Of a stretch of DNA of 64,000 bases, positions 44,525-52,972 are shown in pieces. The stretch is taken from contig JAHLLM010000010.1 in assembly GCA_020444175.1 (NCBI GenBank), forward strand, positions 62,001-126,000. Direction: 5' to 3'. The stretch comes from Desulfobulbaceae bacterium. GTDB lineage: Bacteria; Desulfobacterota; Desulfobulbia; Desulfobulbales; SURF-16. The translations under genes and the position numbers were made by a program. Positions within the stretch are counted from its first letter, which is position 1. Every line of letters starts with the position of its first letter. The notes below the pieces were generated by a model, which saw only the letters and a program-made list of their open reading frames with translations, had not been told where the DNA came from and did not search any database.

Positions 44525-44947
44525 ATGAAACAGCAATTGGAAGGAGGGAGAAGGCCTTTTTTAGAAAAAGGGTGGGGATGGATCAAACTGGCTGCTGCCG
44601 CGGCGCTCTGCTACCCTTTTTTTCGTTTTCTGAGCTTTCAGGTTCCCCGTAAACCCCGTCTTGAAAAGGTGACACAGAAACTGAAAGTTGGGGATGTCTA
44701 TCTTGCCCCTGAATTTGCCCTTTTCCTGGATAAATCAAAAGTCTGGGCTGTTTCCAGAACGTGTACACATCTTGGGTGCAGGTTGAATTACAGTGAAGAA
44801 AATCACCTGCTCATCTGCCCATGTCATCAAAGCAAATTTACGGTAGACGGCAAAAGAATAGCCGGGCCGGCTAAGAGAAATCTTGCTCAATTTCCAGTTG
44901 AAAAGATGAGTGGGACGTCTGAACAGGGATATATCGTAACCTTATAA
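44525..44947 (+). CDS. Rieske 2Fe-2S protein
   Basis: A 140-residue protein with an N-terminal membrane anchor (about 18-38) and a complete Rieske site: C80 and H82 in CTHLGC, C98 and H101 in CPCHQSKF as ligands, with C85 and C100 forming the disulfide. Gln102 stands where most bc-type Rieske proteins have glycine. The domain is small, as in cytochrome b6f-like or arsenite-oxidase-type proteins. It lies 22 bp after the molybdoenzyme gene and 15 bp before the cytochrome b gene. Confidence 0.93.
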   Translation: MKQQLEGGRRPFLEKGWGWIKLAAAAALCYPFFRFLSFQVPRKPRLEKVTQKLKVGDVYLAPEFALFLDKSKVWAVSRTCTHLGCRLNYSEENHLLICPCHQSKFTVDGKRIAGPAKRNLAQFPVEKMSGTSEQGYIVTL

Positions 44948-44962
44948 TGCAGGAATCGGATT

Positions 44963-45793
44963 TTGAAACGTTTTCTCACTGAAACAAAATGGGGAGCAAT
45001 GAGTCTGACTGCTCTCTATATTTCCGTGATATCGGGGATTGTAGTTGCCCTGCAGTATGATTTCTCCCACCCTTTCTATTCCGCCGTATCCCTTGATTTG
45101 CTCATCCCTTTCGGACTTTACTGGCGTTCGCTGCATTTTTACTCAAGCCAGCTTTTTTTTCTGCTGTCACTGGCTCATCTTGTCGCCATACTTGTCGCTT
45201 CTTCCCGACACTTATCTCTAAACAAATGGATATGGCTTATTGCTACTGTGCCTGTTTCACTGTTACTCCTTTTTACCGGGTATGTACTGAGAGGCGATGC
45301 CACAGGTGAATCAGCCGGGCATATTGCTGAAAATATCTGCCTTTCCGTTCCTGTGATCGGTGACATGTTAAACAGCCTGCTTTTTGCCATTGCGGAAGAA
45401 GGCATGAAGCGAGTCTATGCCAACCATGTGATCGGCCTGGTGGTTCTCTGGGGGATTTTTGCCTGGGACCACCTGCGGCGCTACCGGGTCAGAATAGTTG
45501 ACCACAGCTGGTTTGTCTTTTTCACTGTTGCATTTTCACTGGTTTTCAAGGCACCAATGGACCTGATGAGAATAGGTGATTATTATATATCCGGACCGTG
45601 GTTCTTTCTGGGTTTGCAGGAATTGTTGCGTTACGTTCAGCCATTCTGGGCCGGCGTCGTTTTCCCGATGCTTTTTCTTTTTTCATTGGCTTTTTTACAG
45701 GATGGACATAAATGGTGTAAAAAGGCGCAATTTTTTGCAGGGGGCTGGATCATTTTCTATTGTGGAGCCACGATTCTTGCATTAAACCATTAG
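44963..45793 (+). CDS. Cytochrome b (b6-type, with fused subunit-IV-like end)
   Basis: 276 residues, about seven membrane helices. Two bis-histidine haem b pairs are seen: H58/H72 (14 apart) and H155/H170 (15 apart). GYVLRGDATGESAGHIAENI (in part) lies where the Qo-side cd region falls, and GPWFFLGLQELLRY replaces the PEWY-type motif of subunit IV. It is shorter than a normal cytochrome b plus subunit IV. The start is TTG with AGGA 8 nt upstream. With the Rieske protein it should oxidise or reduce menaquinone for the molybdoenzyme. Confidence 0.9.
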   Translation: MKRFLTETKWGAMSLTALYISVISGIVVALQYDFSHPFYSAVSLDLLIPFGLYWRSLHFYSSQLFFLLSLAHLVAILVASSRHLSLNKWIWLIATVPVSLLLLFTGYVLRGDATGESAGHIAENICLSVPVIGDMLNSLLFAIAEEGMKRVYANHVIGLVVLWGIFAWDHLRRYRVRIVDHSWFVFFTVAFSLVFKAPMDLMRIGDYYISGPWFFLGLQELLRYVQPFWAGVVFPMLFLFSLAFLQDGHKWCKKAQFFAGGWIIFYCGATILALNH

Positions 45794-45830
45794 AACACTT
45801 CATACCTCAGCAATTGTAAAGGAGAAAAGC

Positions 45831-46484
45831 ATGAAAAGAAATTTTGTCTTATTAGGCCTGATATTTTTCCTGGTAACAGGCTGTGCGCCCCCGCAAACGA
45901 AAACAGGACAAGGGGGGCTTTATGGAGCAGCAGGCGGTGCTGCCGCCGGTGCCTTACTGGGCCAGGCAATTGGTCGTGACACCGAAGGAACCCTCTGGGG
46001 AGCAGCCATCGGTGCCGCTCTTGGCGGTGCTGCCGGTGCCGGGGTCGGAAGAATGATGGATAATCAGGAACGGGATATGCGATCCGCCCTGGCTGCCTCC
46101 GAAGCTGCGACCGTAAAACGGGAGGGAAATCTCCTTTCTGTCGTATTTAAGAGTGATATGACTTTTGATTTTGATTCTGCTGAAATACGTCCGGGGCTAT
46201 ATCCTGAAATTGATCGGGTTGCCAATGTTGTGGGTCAATATCCACAGACATTGATCCGTGTAGAAGGTCATACTGACAGTACAGGAAGCGAGGAGTATAA
46301 TCTGAAATTATCCCAGAGGCGCGCCCAGGCAGTGGGCAATCTTCTGATGCAGCGCAACATCAGCAGTTCCAGGATACAACTCGTCGGTCTTGGAGAAACC
46401 CATCCCGTTGCCAGTAACGAAACAGAAGCCGGCCGGTTAAAAAACCGCAGGGTAGAGATTAAAATTGTGCCGTCTCCCTCCTGA
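45831..46484 (+). CDS. OmpA-like peptidoglycan-binding lipoprotein
   Basis: 217 residues. Lipobox VTGC (Cys18), a glycine-zipper segment (about 30-75, with AAGGAAAGALLGQAIG) and an OmpA C-terminal domain (about 105-217) carrying the peptidoglycan-binding VEGHTDSTGSEEYNLKLSQRRA (in part) and LKNRRVEI. This is the YiaD/Pal-like plan and fixes the outer membrane to the cell wall. A good AAGGAG site precedes the ATG. It may be co-transcribed with the cytochrome b gene 37 bp upstream. Confidence 0.92.
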   Translation: MKRNFVLLGLIFFLVTGCAPPQTKTGQGGLYGAAGGAAAGALLGQAIGRDTEGTLWGAAIGAALGGAAGAGVGRMMDNQERDMRSALAASEAATVKREGNLLSVVFKSDMTFDFDSAEIRPGLYPEIDRVANVVGQYPQTLIRVEGHTDSTGSEEYNLKLSQRRAQAVGNLLMQRNISSSRIQLVGLGETHPVASNETEAGRLKNRRVEIKIVPSPS

Positions 46485-46507
46485 AATATTTAATCCATAC
46501 TCATAAT

Positions 46508-46572
46508 ACTCACCAGAAAATGTTCGACAATTCGTCGCAGCTACGCATATTCTGGTGAGTGTTTGTCTTCCC
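46508..46572 (+). terminator. Terminator after the OmpA-like lipoprotein
   Basis: ACTCACCAGAA (46508-46518) pairs perfectly with TTCTGGTGAGT (46550-46560) over a 31-nt loop, followed by a T-rich tract. It closes the transcript that begins upstream of the molybdoenzyme. Confidence 0.65.
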
Positions 46573-46719
46573 TTTTTTTGTTCTTTTTCTAAAATAATAA
46601 CCTGTTATACGTTTTTGCGAAGAAATGCTGCTCTGGCTTTATCTTTGCAGGTAGTATTTCCTGTAATTATTTATTTCCATGTTGCTTGCGGCGTATTGAT
46701 CAGAGGAGAGAAAGGGGAA

Positions 46720-47118
46720 ATGGAGTTTATAAAAAAAAGAAAAAGGGTACTTATTGTCGATGATGACGTTGCCCTGTGCCGGTCTCTTCAGATCCAGCTT
46801 AACATGGAAGGTTATGATGTGGAAACGGCTTTTGATGCAGCCAGCGGTCTGTCGAGAGCCTTTTCATCGCTGCCGGAACTTATTTTCCTGGACTTTCATC
46901 TTCCCGATGAAAGCGGTTTGGAAATCCTTCCTGAAATGTTACTGGCTATGCCGGGGAGTCGTATCATCATTGTTTCAGGCGATACTGCTGCCGGGATGCT
47001 TGTCAGGAGACGGTATAACAATATGGTCGGTTATCTGCAAAAACCTTTTGAGCTTGACGAGTTACTCCGCTGTGCAGACCAGTATGCAGTTTTCCAGTCG
47101 TGTTCAACCTCTTCTTGA
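46720..47118 (+). CDS. Single-domain response regulator
   Basis: 132 residues, one receiver domain. Asp58 in FLDFHLPDESG is the phosphorylation site, with the acidic pair in VDDD, the Ser/Thr in IVSGDTAA and the lysine in LQKPFELDEL. No output domain. The long open frame from 46555 is not used: ATG 46720 has GGGGAA right upstream. The cognate kinase is not in this window. Confidence 0.9.
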   Translation: MEFIKKRKRVLIVDDDVALCRSLQIQLNMEGYDVETAFDAASGLSRAFSSLPELIFLDFHLPDESGLEILPEMLLAMPGSRIIIVSGDTAAGMLVRRRYNNMVGYLQKPFELDELLRCADQYAVFQSCSTSS

Positions 47119-47129
47119 TTTCTCGTTTT

Positions 47130-47996
47130 TTATCCATACAAGGCAATGAGTATCACGCCGCAGAACATGATTATCGTCCCCTTAAATCGAAACTGAATAT
47201 TTTTTTCTTTGAGTAAAAGCCAGCTCAGAATAACGGAAAAGAGGATACTGCTCCTTTTTACGGCAATCATATAGGCTGCCGTGTTGAGCATGATGGCAAG
47301 CGCATGGCAGCTTACCTGTGAAATAAGAAGTGATCCAAGAAAAAAACCTTTATAACGGCAGGACCATAGGTTTTCCCAGTTTATCTTGCCAAGAAGAGAA
47401 AATCCAATCAGCATAATGAGATTCATGACAATGAAGAATGTGTAGGTAAAAAAGAGTGGGGAGGAGTGGAGCATGGCCTGTTTGCCCAGGACTGCTGCAT
47501 AGGAGAAGGTAAAGGCTACCAGCAGCATAAGCCAAGAACCTTTTTCCCTGGTAAAAGCTGTAATGGGATACCAGAAACTTTTTTGGTTTTTATCGATATT
47601 TAAGATGTAGCTTCCTGCGACAATGAGAATAATTCCAACGCACCCTAAACTGCTCACCTTTTCACCGAGGACAAGAGAACCTGTCAGAATCATAAAGACC
47701 GGGGTAAATGCCAGAAACGGGACCGTGAGAGAAATGGGTGAAAGCTTTATGGCATGGAGGTAAAGGATATAGGCAAGTCCATTAACAGGCAGGGAAATAA
47801 GAAACGCTTTCCAGAAAACAGTATCAACCTGGGGCACGGGCAACAGCAGGGCTGCGCATATTAAAACCGGTAGAGACCAGAACAGTTCCGCAGCTCCTAT
47901 TTCAAGAGTGGAAAGTTCCCGGCTGAATATTTTGACGGCAATATCCCGAAAAGCAACGGAGAGGGCGGTCAATAGAGAAAGAACAAGCCAGATCAT
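47130..47996 (-). CDS. EamA/DMT family transporter
   Basis: A 288-residue inner-membrane protein with ten predicted helices in two EamA repeats (FTPVFMILTGSLVLGEKVSSLGC near 120 and SILFSVILSWLLLKEKNIQF near the end, both in part). Members export amino acids, nucleobases or other small metabolites. Substrate unknown. It is convergent with the response regulator gene, only 11 bp apart. Confidence 0.87.
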   Translation of the reverse strand: MIWLVLSLLTALSVAFRDIAVKIFSRELSTLEIGAAELFWSLPVLICAALLLPVPQVDTVFWKAFLISLPVNGLAYILYLHAIKLSPISLTVPFLAFTPVFMILTGSLVLGEKVSSLGCVGIILIVAGSYILNIDKNQKSFWYPITAFTREKGSWLMLLVAFTFSYAAVLGKQAMLHSSPLFFTYTFFIVMNLIMLIGFSLLGKINWENLWSCRYKGFFLGSLLISQVSCHALAIMLNTAAYMIAVKRSSILFSVILSWLLLKEKNIQFRFKGTIIMFCGVILIALYG

Positions 47997-48446
47997 TGAG
48001 AAAGTGAAAGTAAAATAAGAGTGCTGGTTAAAGTCGTCATGTTGTCATAAATCTTCCACCCTGCTCAGGGTATCGTATAAAAGTAAATCAGCAAATTTTT
48101 TCTGCCGGAAAGGGAAACAAGTCAAAAAATCGAGAACTTATATCGTTCCATAGGATTCTATCATAAAAGAGGATAACAGAGATACAGGATATAAGCTTCT
48201 TGCAGTCGGCACCTGAAATAAATTAGAATATATGCTTATAAACAATTCTCAGTTAAAATTGCCACTTTCCTGTCGCCAAGTTTCCAATGCTGGATTCCCG
48301 CCTCCGCGGGAATGACATAACCAAGCCCGCCGTCACTCCCGCGGAGGCGGGAGTCTAGAGGTTGACTACTGAGAATTGTATGGAGGCAAATTAGAATATA
48401 ACCTGTTTCTTATCAATATTAACTTTTTACATGACTTGAAGGTTCC
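47997..48446. other. Intergenic region with nested palindrome
   Basis: The 450-bp divergent spacer between the EamA gene and the cNMP-sensor gene. Its right half is a nested palindromic element (48242-48379). The left half (47997-48241) is AT-rich, presumably carrying both promoters. No gene is convincing. Confidence 0.5.
48242..48379. repeat. Nested palindromic element (double hairpin with perfect 12-bp terminal repeats)
   Basis: The ends ACAATTCTCAGT (48242-48253) and ACTGAGAATTGT (48368-48379) are perfect inverted repeats. Inside, two GC-rich hairpins (48293-48316 and 48332-48355), each containing CCCGC and GCGGG, are inverted copies of each other with two mismatches. The plan is the same as at 6450-6630, with different outer ends. 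Confidence 0.78.
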
Positions 48447-49544
48447 ATGGGCGACCTGCTGGAAGCAAAATTTAAGATTATCCAGGACCGAGATTGTCCT
48501 CTCTATGATGAGGGTGATGAGTTCACCCTTTCCGGGCTGGCACTCCAGCCTCCTACCGGTAAGGCTACCTGCCTTTTTCTTGCCAAGGAGATAACAGGTA
48601 TCCTCATCGAAAAAATGGATGCTGAATCCAGTGGTGACAAAGAAGCAACCCAAAAGGATAAAAAAGAATTTAACTGCAGTGGTTGCACGGGTCTTATCAA
48701 ATTTTCCTATGTGGATGAAAGTAAATTTTATACGCCCCAGATGCGCATGATGGCTGCCGCTGAAACTCGAAAACAGACAAGAGAAACTGGAGCGCTGGTC
48801 AGCATGGTGAATTCCTTTTCTTTTTTTCAGACTCTGGAGGAAGATAGCCTGAAAGACATCCTCTCGTGCCTGCAAATGAAGGACTTCAAGGCTGGGGAAA
48901 TTGTGCTGCATAAAGGTCAGGCGGGAAGAAATCTTATGTTCATCGTCTCCGGTCGCGTGGCCGTGGCGGATGACGAAGATATAACCCTGGCAATTCTAGG
49001 CAGGGGCGAGATCTTTGGCGAGATGAGTCTCTTCAGCGGCAATCCTGTGTGCGCCTCCATAAAATGTGTGGATCCTGTGAAGATTCTTATGCTGAGCGGT
49101 AAGGATTTAAGCCATATTCTCATTAAGTATCCCTTTCTGCAGATGGCTTTTACCCGATTGCTCGTACAACGTCTCTGCGAAACAAATGTGACCCAGGCCG
49201 AGAAAATGTCCCAGGCCTTTTCAGGACTTCTTATGGAGCTTCCGCCCTCCGAACTTTTCCAGATGTTGAATGAAAATGTTAAATCAGGCGTGGTTGAACT
49301 TGATCTTTCCAAAGGCAAAGCTCAGGTTGCCTTCAGTGAAGGCGAGATAGTTCGTGTGCAGTATATGGACCTAAGCGGAGCAGAGGCCTTTAATGAAATC
49401 ATCAAGGAACAGAAGGGCCGATTCCGGTTTTCAGCCTCGCTTTCGCTTGAAGAGATGGGCGCTCCCCCCATTGCAAGCTTTATGAAACTCCTCATGGATG
49501 GTTTGCGCAAAATAGATGAAGAGAATGAGGAAAAAGATGACTAG
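48447..49544 (+). CDS. Three-domain sensor: TIGR04076-like, cNMP-binding, DUF4388 (PATAN)
   Basis: 365 residues. N-terminal about 1-105: a small cysteine-containing domain starting KFKIIQDRDCPLYDEGDEFTL (in part), with CSGCTGLIKF later, matching TIGR04076. Middle about 120-240: a cyclic-nucleotide-binding fold (KAGEIVLHKGQAGRNLMFIVSGRV in part, then LGRGEIFGEMSLFSGNP). C-terminal about 255-350: DUF4388/PATAN (LMELPPSELFQML, VELDLSKGKAQVAFSEGEIV in part). No DNA-binding helix-turn-helix, so it is probably a protein-interaction regulator, not a CRP-type activator. Confidence 0.85.
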   Translation: MGDLLEAKFKIIQDRDCPLYDEGDEFTLSGLALQPPTGKATCLFLAKEITGILIEKMDAESSGDKEATQKDKKEFNCSGCTGLIKFSYVDESKFYTPQMRMMAAAETRKQTRETGALVSMVNSFSFFQTLEEDSLKDILSCLQMKDFKAGEIVLHKGQAGRNLMFIVSGRVAVADDEDITLAILGRGEIFGEMSLFSGNPVCASIKCVDPVKILMLSGKDLSHILIKYPFLQMAFTRLLVQRLCETNVTQAEKMSQAFSGLLMELPPSELFQMLNENVKSGVVELDLSKGKAQVAFSEGEIVRVQYMDLSGAEAFNEIIKEQKGRFRFSASLSLEEMGAPPIASFMKLLMDGLRKIDEENEEKDD

Positions 49545-49589
49545 ATTTGCATCAAAGCATTTGAGTTCAAAACGAATTTATCAAGAAAA

Positions 49590-49898
49590 TCAAAGGATTT
49601 GACAATCCGTTCTTCCCCACTCTGTCAGTATAATAAAATAGTCAATGATATTCACAGAATTGCTTTTGTTTAAATCTCCTTCACAGGGGAGTGTTTCGCT
49701 GCAATCTGTTCTTCCCCATTCCGCTATTAAAAGAGAAAAGTCGAGAGAATTAACTGAGGTGTCGTTGTTTATATCCGCCTTGCAAATGAAAGCGAGCTTC
49801 TCCCTGACAATACTTCTTGTATCCTCACTGGTATGATACACAAAAATTCTGTTGTCATATCTGATAAATGGCTGAGGTCCATAACCAAAATTGTACAT
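49590..49898 (-). pseudogene. Dockerin-like fragment
   Basis: A 102-residue frame with two dockerin type I-like calcium-binding repeats, ADINNDTSVNSLDFSLLI and GDLNKSNSVNIIDYFIIL, each ending in EWGRTDC. There is no signal peptide, the upstream frame is closed by a stop four codons before the Met, and no ribosome site is seen. This looks like the surviving C-terminal end of a larger exported dockerin protein. It may still be a small gene, so the pseudogene call is tentative. Confidence 0.5.
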
Positions 49899-50029
49899 AG
49901 GTATTTTCTATTATTGTTTTATGCAGAAAAGTTTTAAGTTATACAACGTGTTGGTTTGAGTTGAAGGATGTTTGTTGCTGATTCCCATGTAATCATTCTT
50001 TGTGCCCTTGATTTTATTATGGATTAAAA

Positions 50030-51799
50030 ATGTCTTCTCAGAAAAATGGCTGGACTGGCAAAGTCTTGTATATTGATCTATCCGCTTCGATGATAAAAGT
50101 GGTGCATCCGGAAGATGAGGTGTATCGCAAATTTATTGGCGGCAAGGGACTTGCCGGTTATTTTCTGCGGCCCCACGTCACCCTGCCTTGGGACCACACC
50201 GAAATGCCCCTGCTTATTTTTACAGGGCCCCTTGTCGGCACGGCTGCGCCTACTTCGGGGCGAAGTACTGTTATGTCACGTTCTCCGCTGACCGGCACAA
50301 TTGCCGACACTTCGGTTGGCGGTCGTCTCGGCTTCGAGTTGAAGCGGGCTGGTTGGGACGGGATTATCATTACCGGTAAATCCGAATTTCCCTGCGGCAT
50401 TGAGATAAACGACGACAAGGTAAAGATAGGAGATGCCTCGAAACAGTGGGGCAGGGATACCAGCTCTTTTTTTGAGGAATTCTATGACGGAAAATGCTCT
50501 GTGTCGGTTATCGGGCCGGCAGCGGAGAACGGAGTGGCTTTTTCGTCTTTAATTGTCGACAGACACCATGCTGCAGGACGCATGGGTATAGGTCTTTGTT
50601 TTGCCGCTAAACATCTCAAATATCTCATTGTAAACGGCAGCGGAAAAGTTGCGGTCCACGACACGGAAAAACTGAAAGCCGCCCGGGAAGAAATTGTACG
50701 ACTTACCAATGCATCTCCTATTCTGATGGGACAGCACGGGTTTTCCTGTTTCGGCACCGGATCTATTTATGATCTGATGGATTCACGCCGCATGATGCCT
50801 ACGGATAATTTTACCAAAACTCATTTTGAACGTGCTGCTGAATTGAATGCAAATGCCTACAAGGAAAAATATTCTCCAGGCAAGCACGGCTGCATGGGAT
50901 GCCACATTCGCTGCAAGAAGATTGCCCGCAGTAAAATGGCAGGTGTTTCCATGCCTGAATTTGAAACCATGTCCCACTTTACAGCACTGGTCGGTAATAC
51001 GGATATGGATCTTGTCATGCAAGCCAATAAACTCTGCAACAGGTACGGGATGGACACTATTTCCGCTGCTGCAACACTTGCCTGCTATCGTGAAGTGAGC
51101 GGCAGAAGAGATATCGCAGGTGACGTACTTGATCTTCTGGAGCAGATCGCAACCGCGTCTTCCGAACTCGGGCGTGAGCTCGGCCGTGGATCAGTCAGCT
51201 ATTGTAAATTGAAAAAAAACAAAAGTGCATCAATGAGCGTCAAGGGCCTTGAGCTTCCCGCTTACGACCCTCGCGGAGCCTATGGCATGTCACTTGCCTA
51301 CGCCCTTTCAACAAGGGGAGGGTGCCATCTGCGGGCCTATCCAGTCAGTCATGAAATTCTGCGAAAACCGGTGGCAACTGATCGTTTTTCTTTCAGCGGC
51401 AAGGCGCGCATCATTAAAATTGCCGAAGATCAGAACGCAGTGATTGATTCACTCACCGCCTGTAAGTTTATTTTTTTTGCAGCAGGGCTTGAGGAATATG
51501 CCAAGGCCTATACGGCTGCCACGGGCGTTGCTTCCTCCGCTCAGGACCTGCTTAAGGTTGGTGAGCGAATTTATTATAATGAAAGAATTATGAATGCCCT
51601 GAATGGTTTCAGCGCCAAGGATGATGATTTACCCCGGCGTTTTTTTGAGGAGAGCGGCAGCAGTGGCAACTCCATCGAGATCAGACCCATTGATCGTCAT
51701 GCCTTCCTGGAAGCACGGGCTCGATACTATCGCATACGTGGCCTTGATAAAAATGGTTTGCCTGATCCGCAGAAAGTCGAGGAACTGGGACTGACATGA
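50030..51799 (+). CDS. Aldehyde:ferredoxin oxidoreductase (tungsten enzyme)
   Basis: 589 residues of the AOR family. The 4Fe-4S ligands are C288, C291 and C295 (in HGCMGCHIRCK) and C478 (in TACKF). The pterin-binding regions include TGPLVGTAAPTSGRS, GRLGFELKRAGWDGIIITGK and AYDPRGAYGMSLAYALSTRGGCH (the last two in part). AORs convert aldehydes to acids with ferredoxin, using a tungsten bis-pterin cofactor. The substrate is unknown. Its stop overlaps the start of the aldolase fusion gene by 4 bp, so the two products are probably made together. Confidence 0.93.
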   Translation: MSSQKNGWTGKVLYIDLSASMIKVVHPEDEVYRKFIGGKGLAGYFLRPHVTLPWDHTEMPLLIFTGPLVGTAAPTSGRSTVMSRSPLTGTIADTSVGGRLGFELKRAGWDGIIITGKSEFPCGIEINDDKVKIGDASKQWGRDTSSFFEEFYDGKCSVSVIGPAAENGVAFSSLIVDRHHAAGRMGIGLCFAAKHLKYLIVNGSGKVAVHDTEKLKAAREEIVRLTNASPILMGQHGFSCFGTGSIYDLMDSRRMMPTDNFTKTHFERAAELNANAYKEKYSPGKHGCMGCHIRCKKIARSKMAGVSMPEFETMSHFTALVGNTDMDLVMQANKLCNRYGMDTISAAATLACYREVSGRRDIAGDVLDLLEQIATASSELGRELGRGSVSYCKLKKNKSASMSVKGLELPAYDPRGAYGMSLAYALSTRGGCHLRAYPVSHEILRKPVATDRFSFSGKARIIKIAEDQNAVIDSLTACKFIFFAAGLEEYAKAYTAATGVASSAQDLLKVGERIYYNERIMNALNGFSAKDDDLPRRFFEESGSSGNSIEIRPIDRHAFLEARARYYRIRGLDKNGLPDPQKVEELGLT

Positions 51800-52953
51800 A
51801 ACAGCTCGTCGACAAATACACTGACAAAATGATCAAGGGCGGACTGGCTGAGGCACCTCTTGTCTGCGGGCTGGATGATGAGATGACCTGGAACCGACAG
51901 GCTCCCGAGGTACCGATACTTGAGGCTGTCATGCAGGGCATGAACATCAATTCCCTCATCTGTGCCGAACCTGCCGAGCCCTACCAGTCTATTCTTGTGT
52001 ATCTTACTGAAAGATATCCTGAGGTTATTACTCCGGGAGACTGCGAAACGCGTACCTTTTTGCACGACTTGCCGGTGGGTCATGAGTTTTCTGCCAAGGT
52101 TATTGGCTCCCATCTTCTTTACCGAAAATCAGTGGTCATCAAAGCTGATGGAAAGGTAAAGATTGTAACTTTCGGCACGGTGAGTCCCGAACAGGCCTTT
52201 GTGACCTTCAGTTCGGTCTGCTTTGCCGGATTTGTTCTCTTTTTTGCAGACTTTCTCGCTGATTTCAAGAATGGAACCGTCAGCGAAACGCAGCGTCGTG
52301 CCTTTGACAGGGCGGTGTCTCATCTTGATGAACCTCGTACGGACTGTCCGGAACTTCTTTGCGGTCCGTTTCACCGGGAGGCAGAGGCGTATGAAGCGAT
52401 CATCGAAGCCGGTCGGCATACGGTTGAATACGGACTGGTTGATTCCTATTTCGGCAATATATCCTATCGCCTTGGGGAGACAATTTATATCAGTCAGACC
52501 GGCAGTTCACTCGATGAGCTGGCAGGTTGTATTGATCCCTGCCCCCTTGATGGGTCATCTTGTGCCGGTGTGACCGCCTCGAGTGAACTGGTTGCCCATA
52601 ATGAGATTTTTCTGCGCACAGACAACCGGGCCATCCTTCACGGACATCCGAAGTTTGCAGTCATTTTGTCCATGGATTGTGATAGGAAGGAGTGTCCCAA
52701 TAAAAAGAGGTGCCATATAAAATGCTCAGAGGAGAGAACAATAGGAGATATCCCTATTGTTCCAGGTGAGGTTGGTACGGGGACAACCGGATTGTGTCAT
52801 ACCCTGCCCCCGGCAGTAAAGGGCCGGAGAGGGGCCATCGTCTGGGGGCACGGACTGTTCACTGTGGGCCGTGAAGACTTTAACCTGGCCTTTCAGCATC
52901 TCCTTGACATTGAAAACATGTGCCGGGAGGAGTATTTTAAAAGAGTAAAATAA
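51796..52953 (+). CDS. Class II aldolase/adducin domain protein with N-terminal extension
   Basis: 385 residues. Residues about 205-380 form a class II aldolase fold: EAGRHTVEYGLVDSYFGNIS, the zinc ligands in ILHGHPKF and WGHGLFTVG. The first 200 residues are a separate domain I do not recognise (with NSLICAEPAEPYQSILVYL, in part, and a hydrophobic stretch near 134-150). Class II aldolases cleave or form fuculose/rhamnulose-type phosphates or act as epimerases. Coupling to AOR suggests that the aldehyde it releases is oxidised by AOR. That pathway is an inference. Confidence 0.82.
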   Translation: MKQLVDKYTDKMIKGGLAEAPLVCGLDDEMTWNRQAPEVPILEAVMQGMNINSLICAEPAEPYQSILVYLTERYPEVITPGDCETRTFLHDLPVGHEFSAKVIGSHLLYRKSVVIKADGKVKIVTFGTVSPEQAFVTFSSVCFAGFVLFFADFLADFKNGTVSETQRRAFDRAVSHLDEPRTDCPELLCGPFHREAEAYEAIIEAGRHTVEYGLVDSYFGNISYRLGETIYISQTGSSLDELAGCIDPCPLDGSSCAGVTASSELVAHNEIFLRTDNRAILHGHPKFAVILSMDCDRKECPNKKRCHIKCSEERTIGDIPIVPGEVGTGTTGLCHTLPPAVKGRRGAIVWGHGLFTVGREDFNLAFQHLLDIENMCREEYFKRVK

Positions 52954-52972
52954 GACCTGCTCCTGCACACTT

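Noticed and set aside
46555-46719. Longer N-terminus of the response regulator
   Set aside because: The extra 55 residues overlap the terminator of the upstream gene and contain no domain; a good ribosome site directly precedes ATG 46720.
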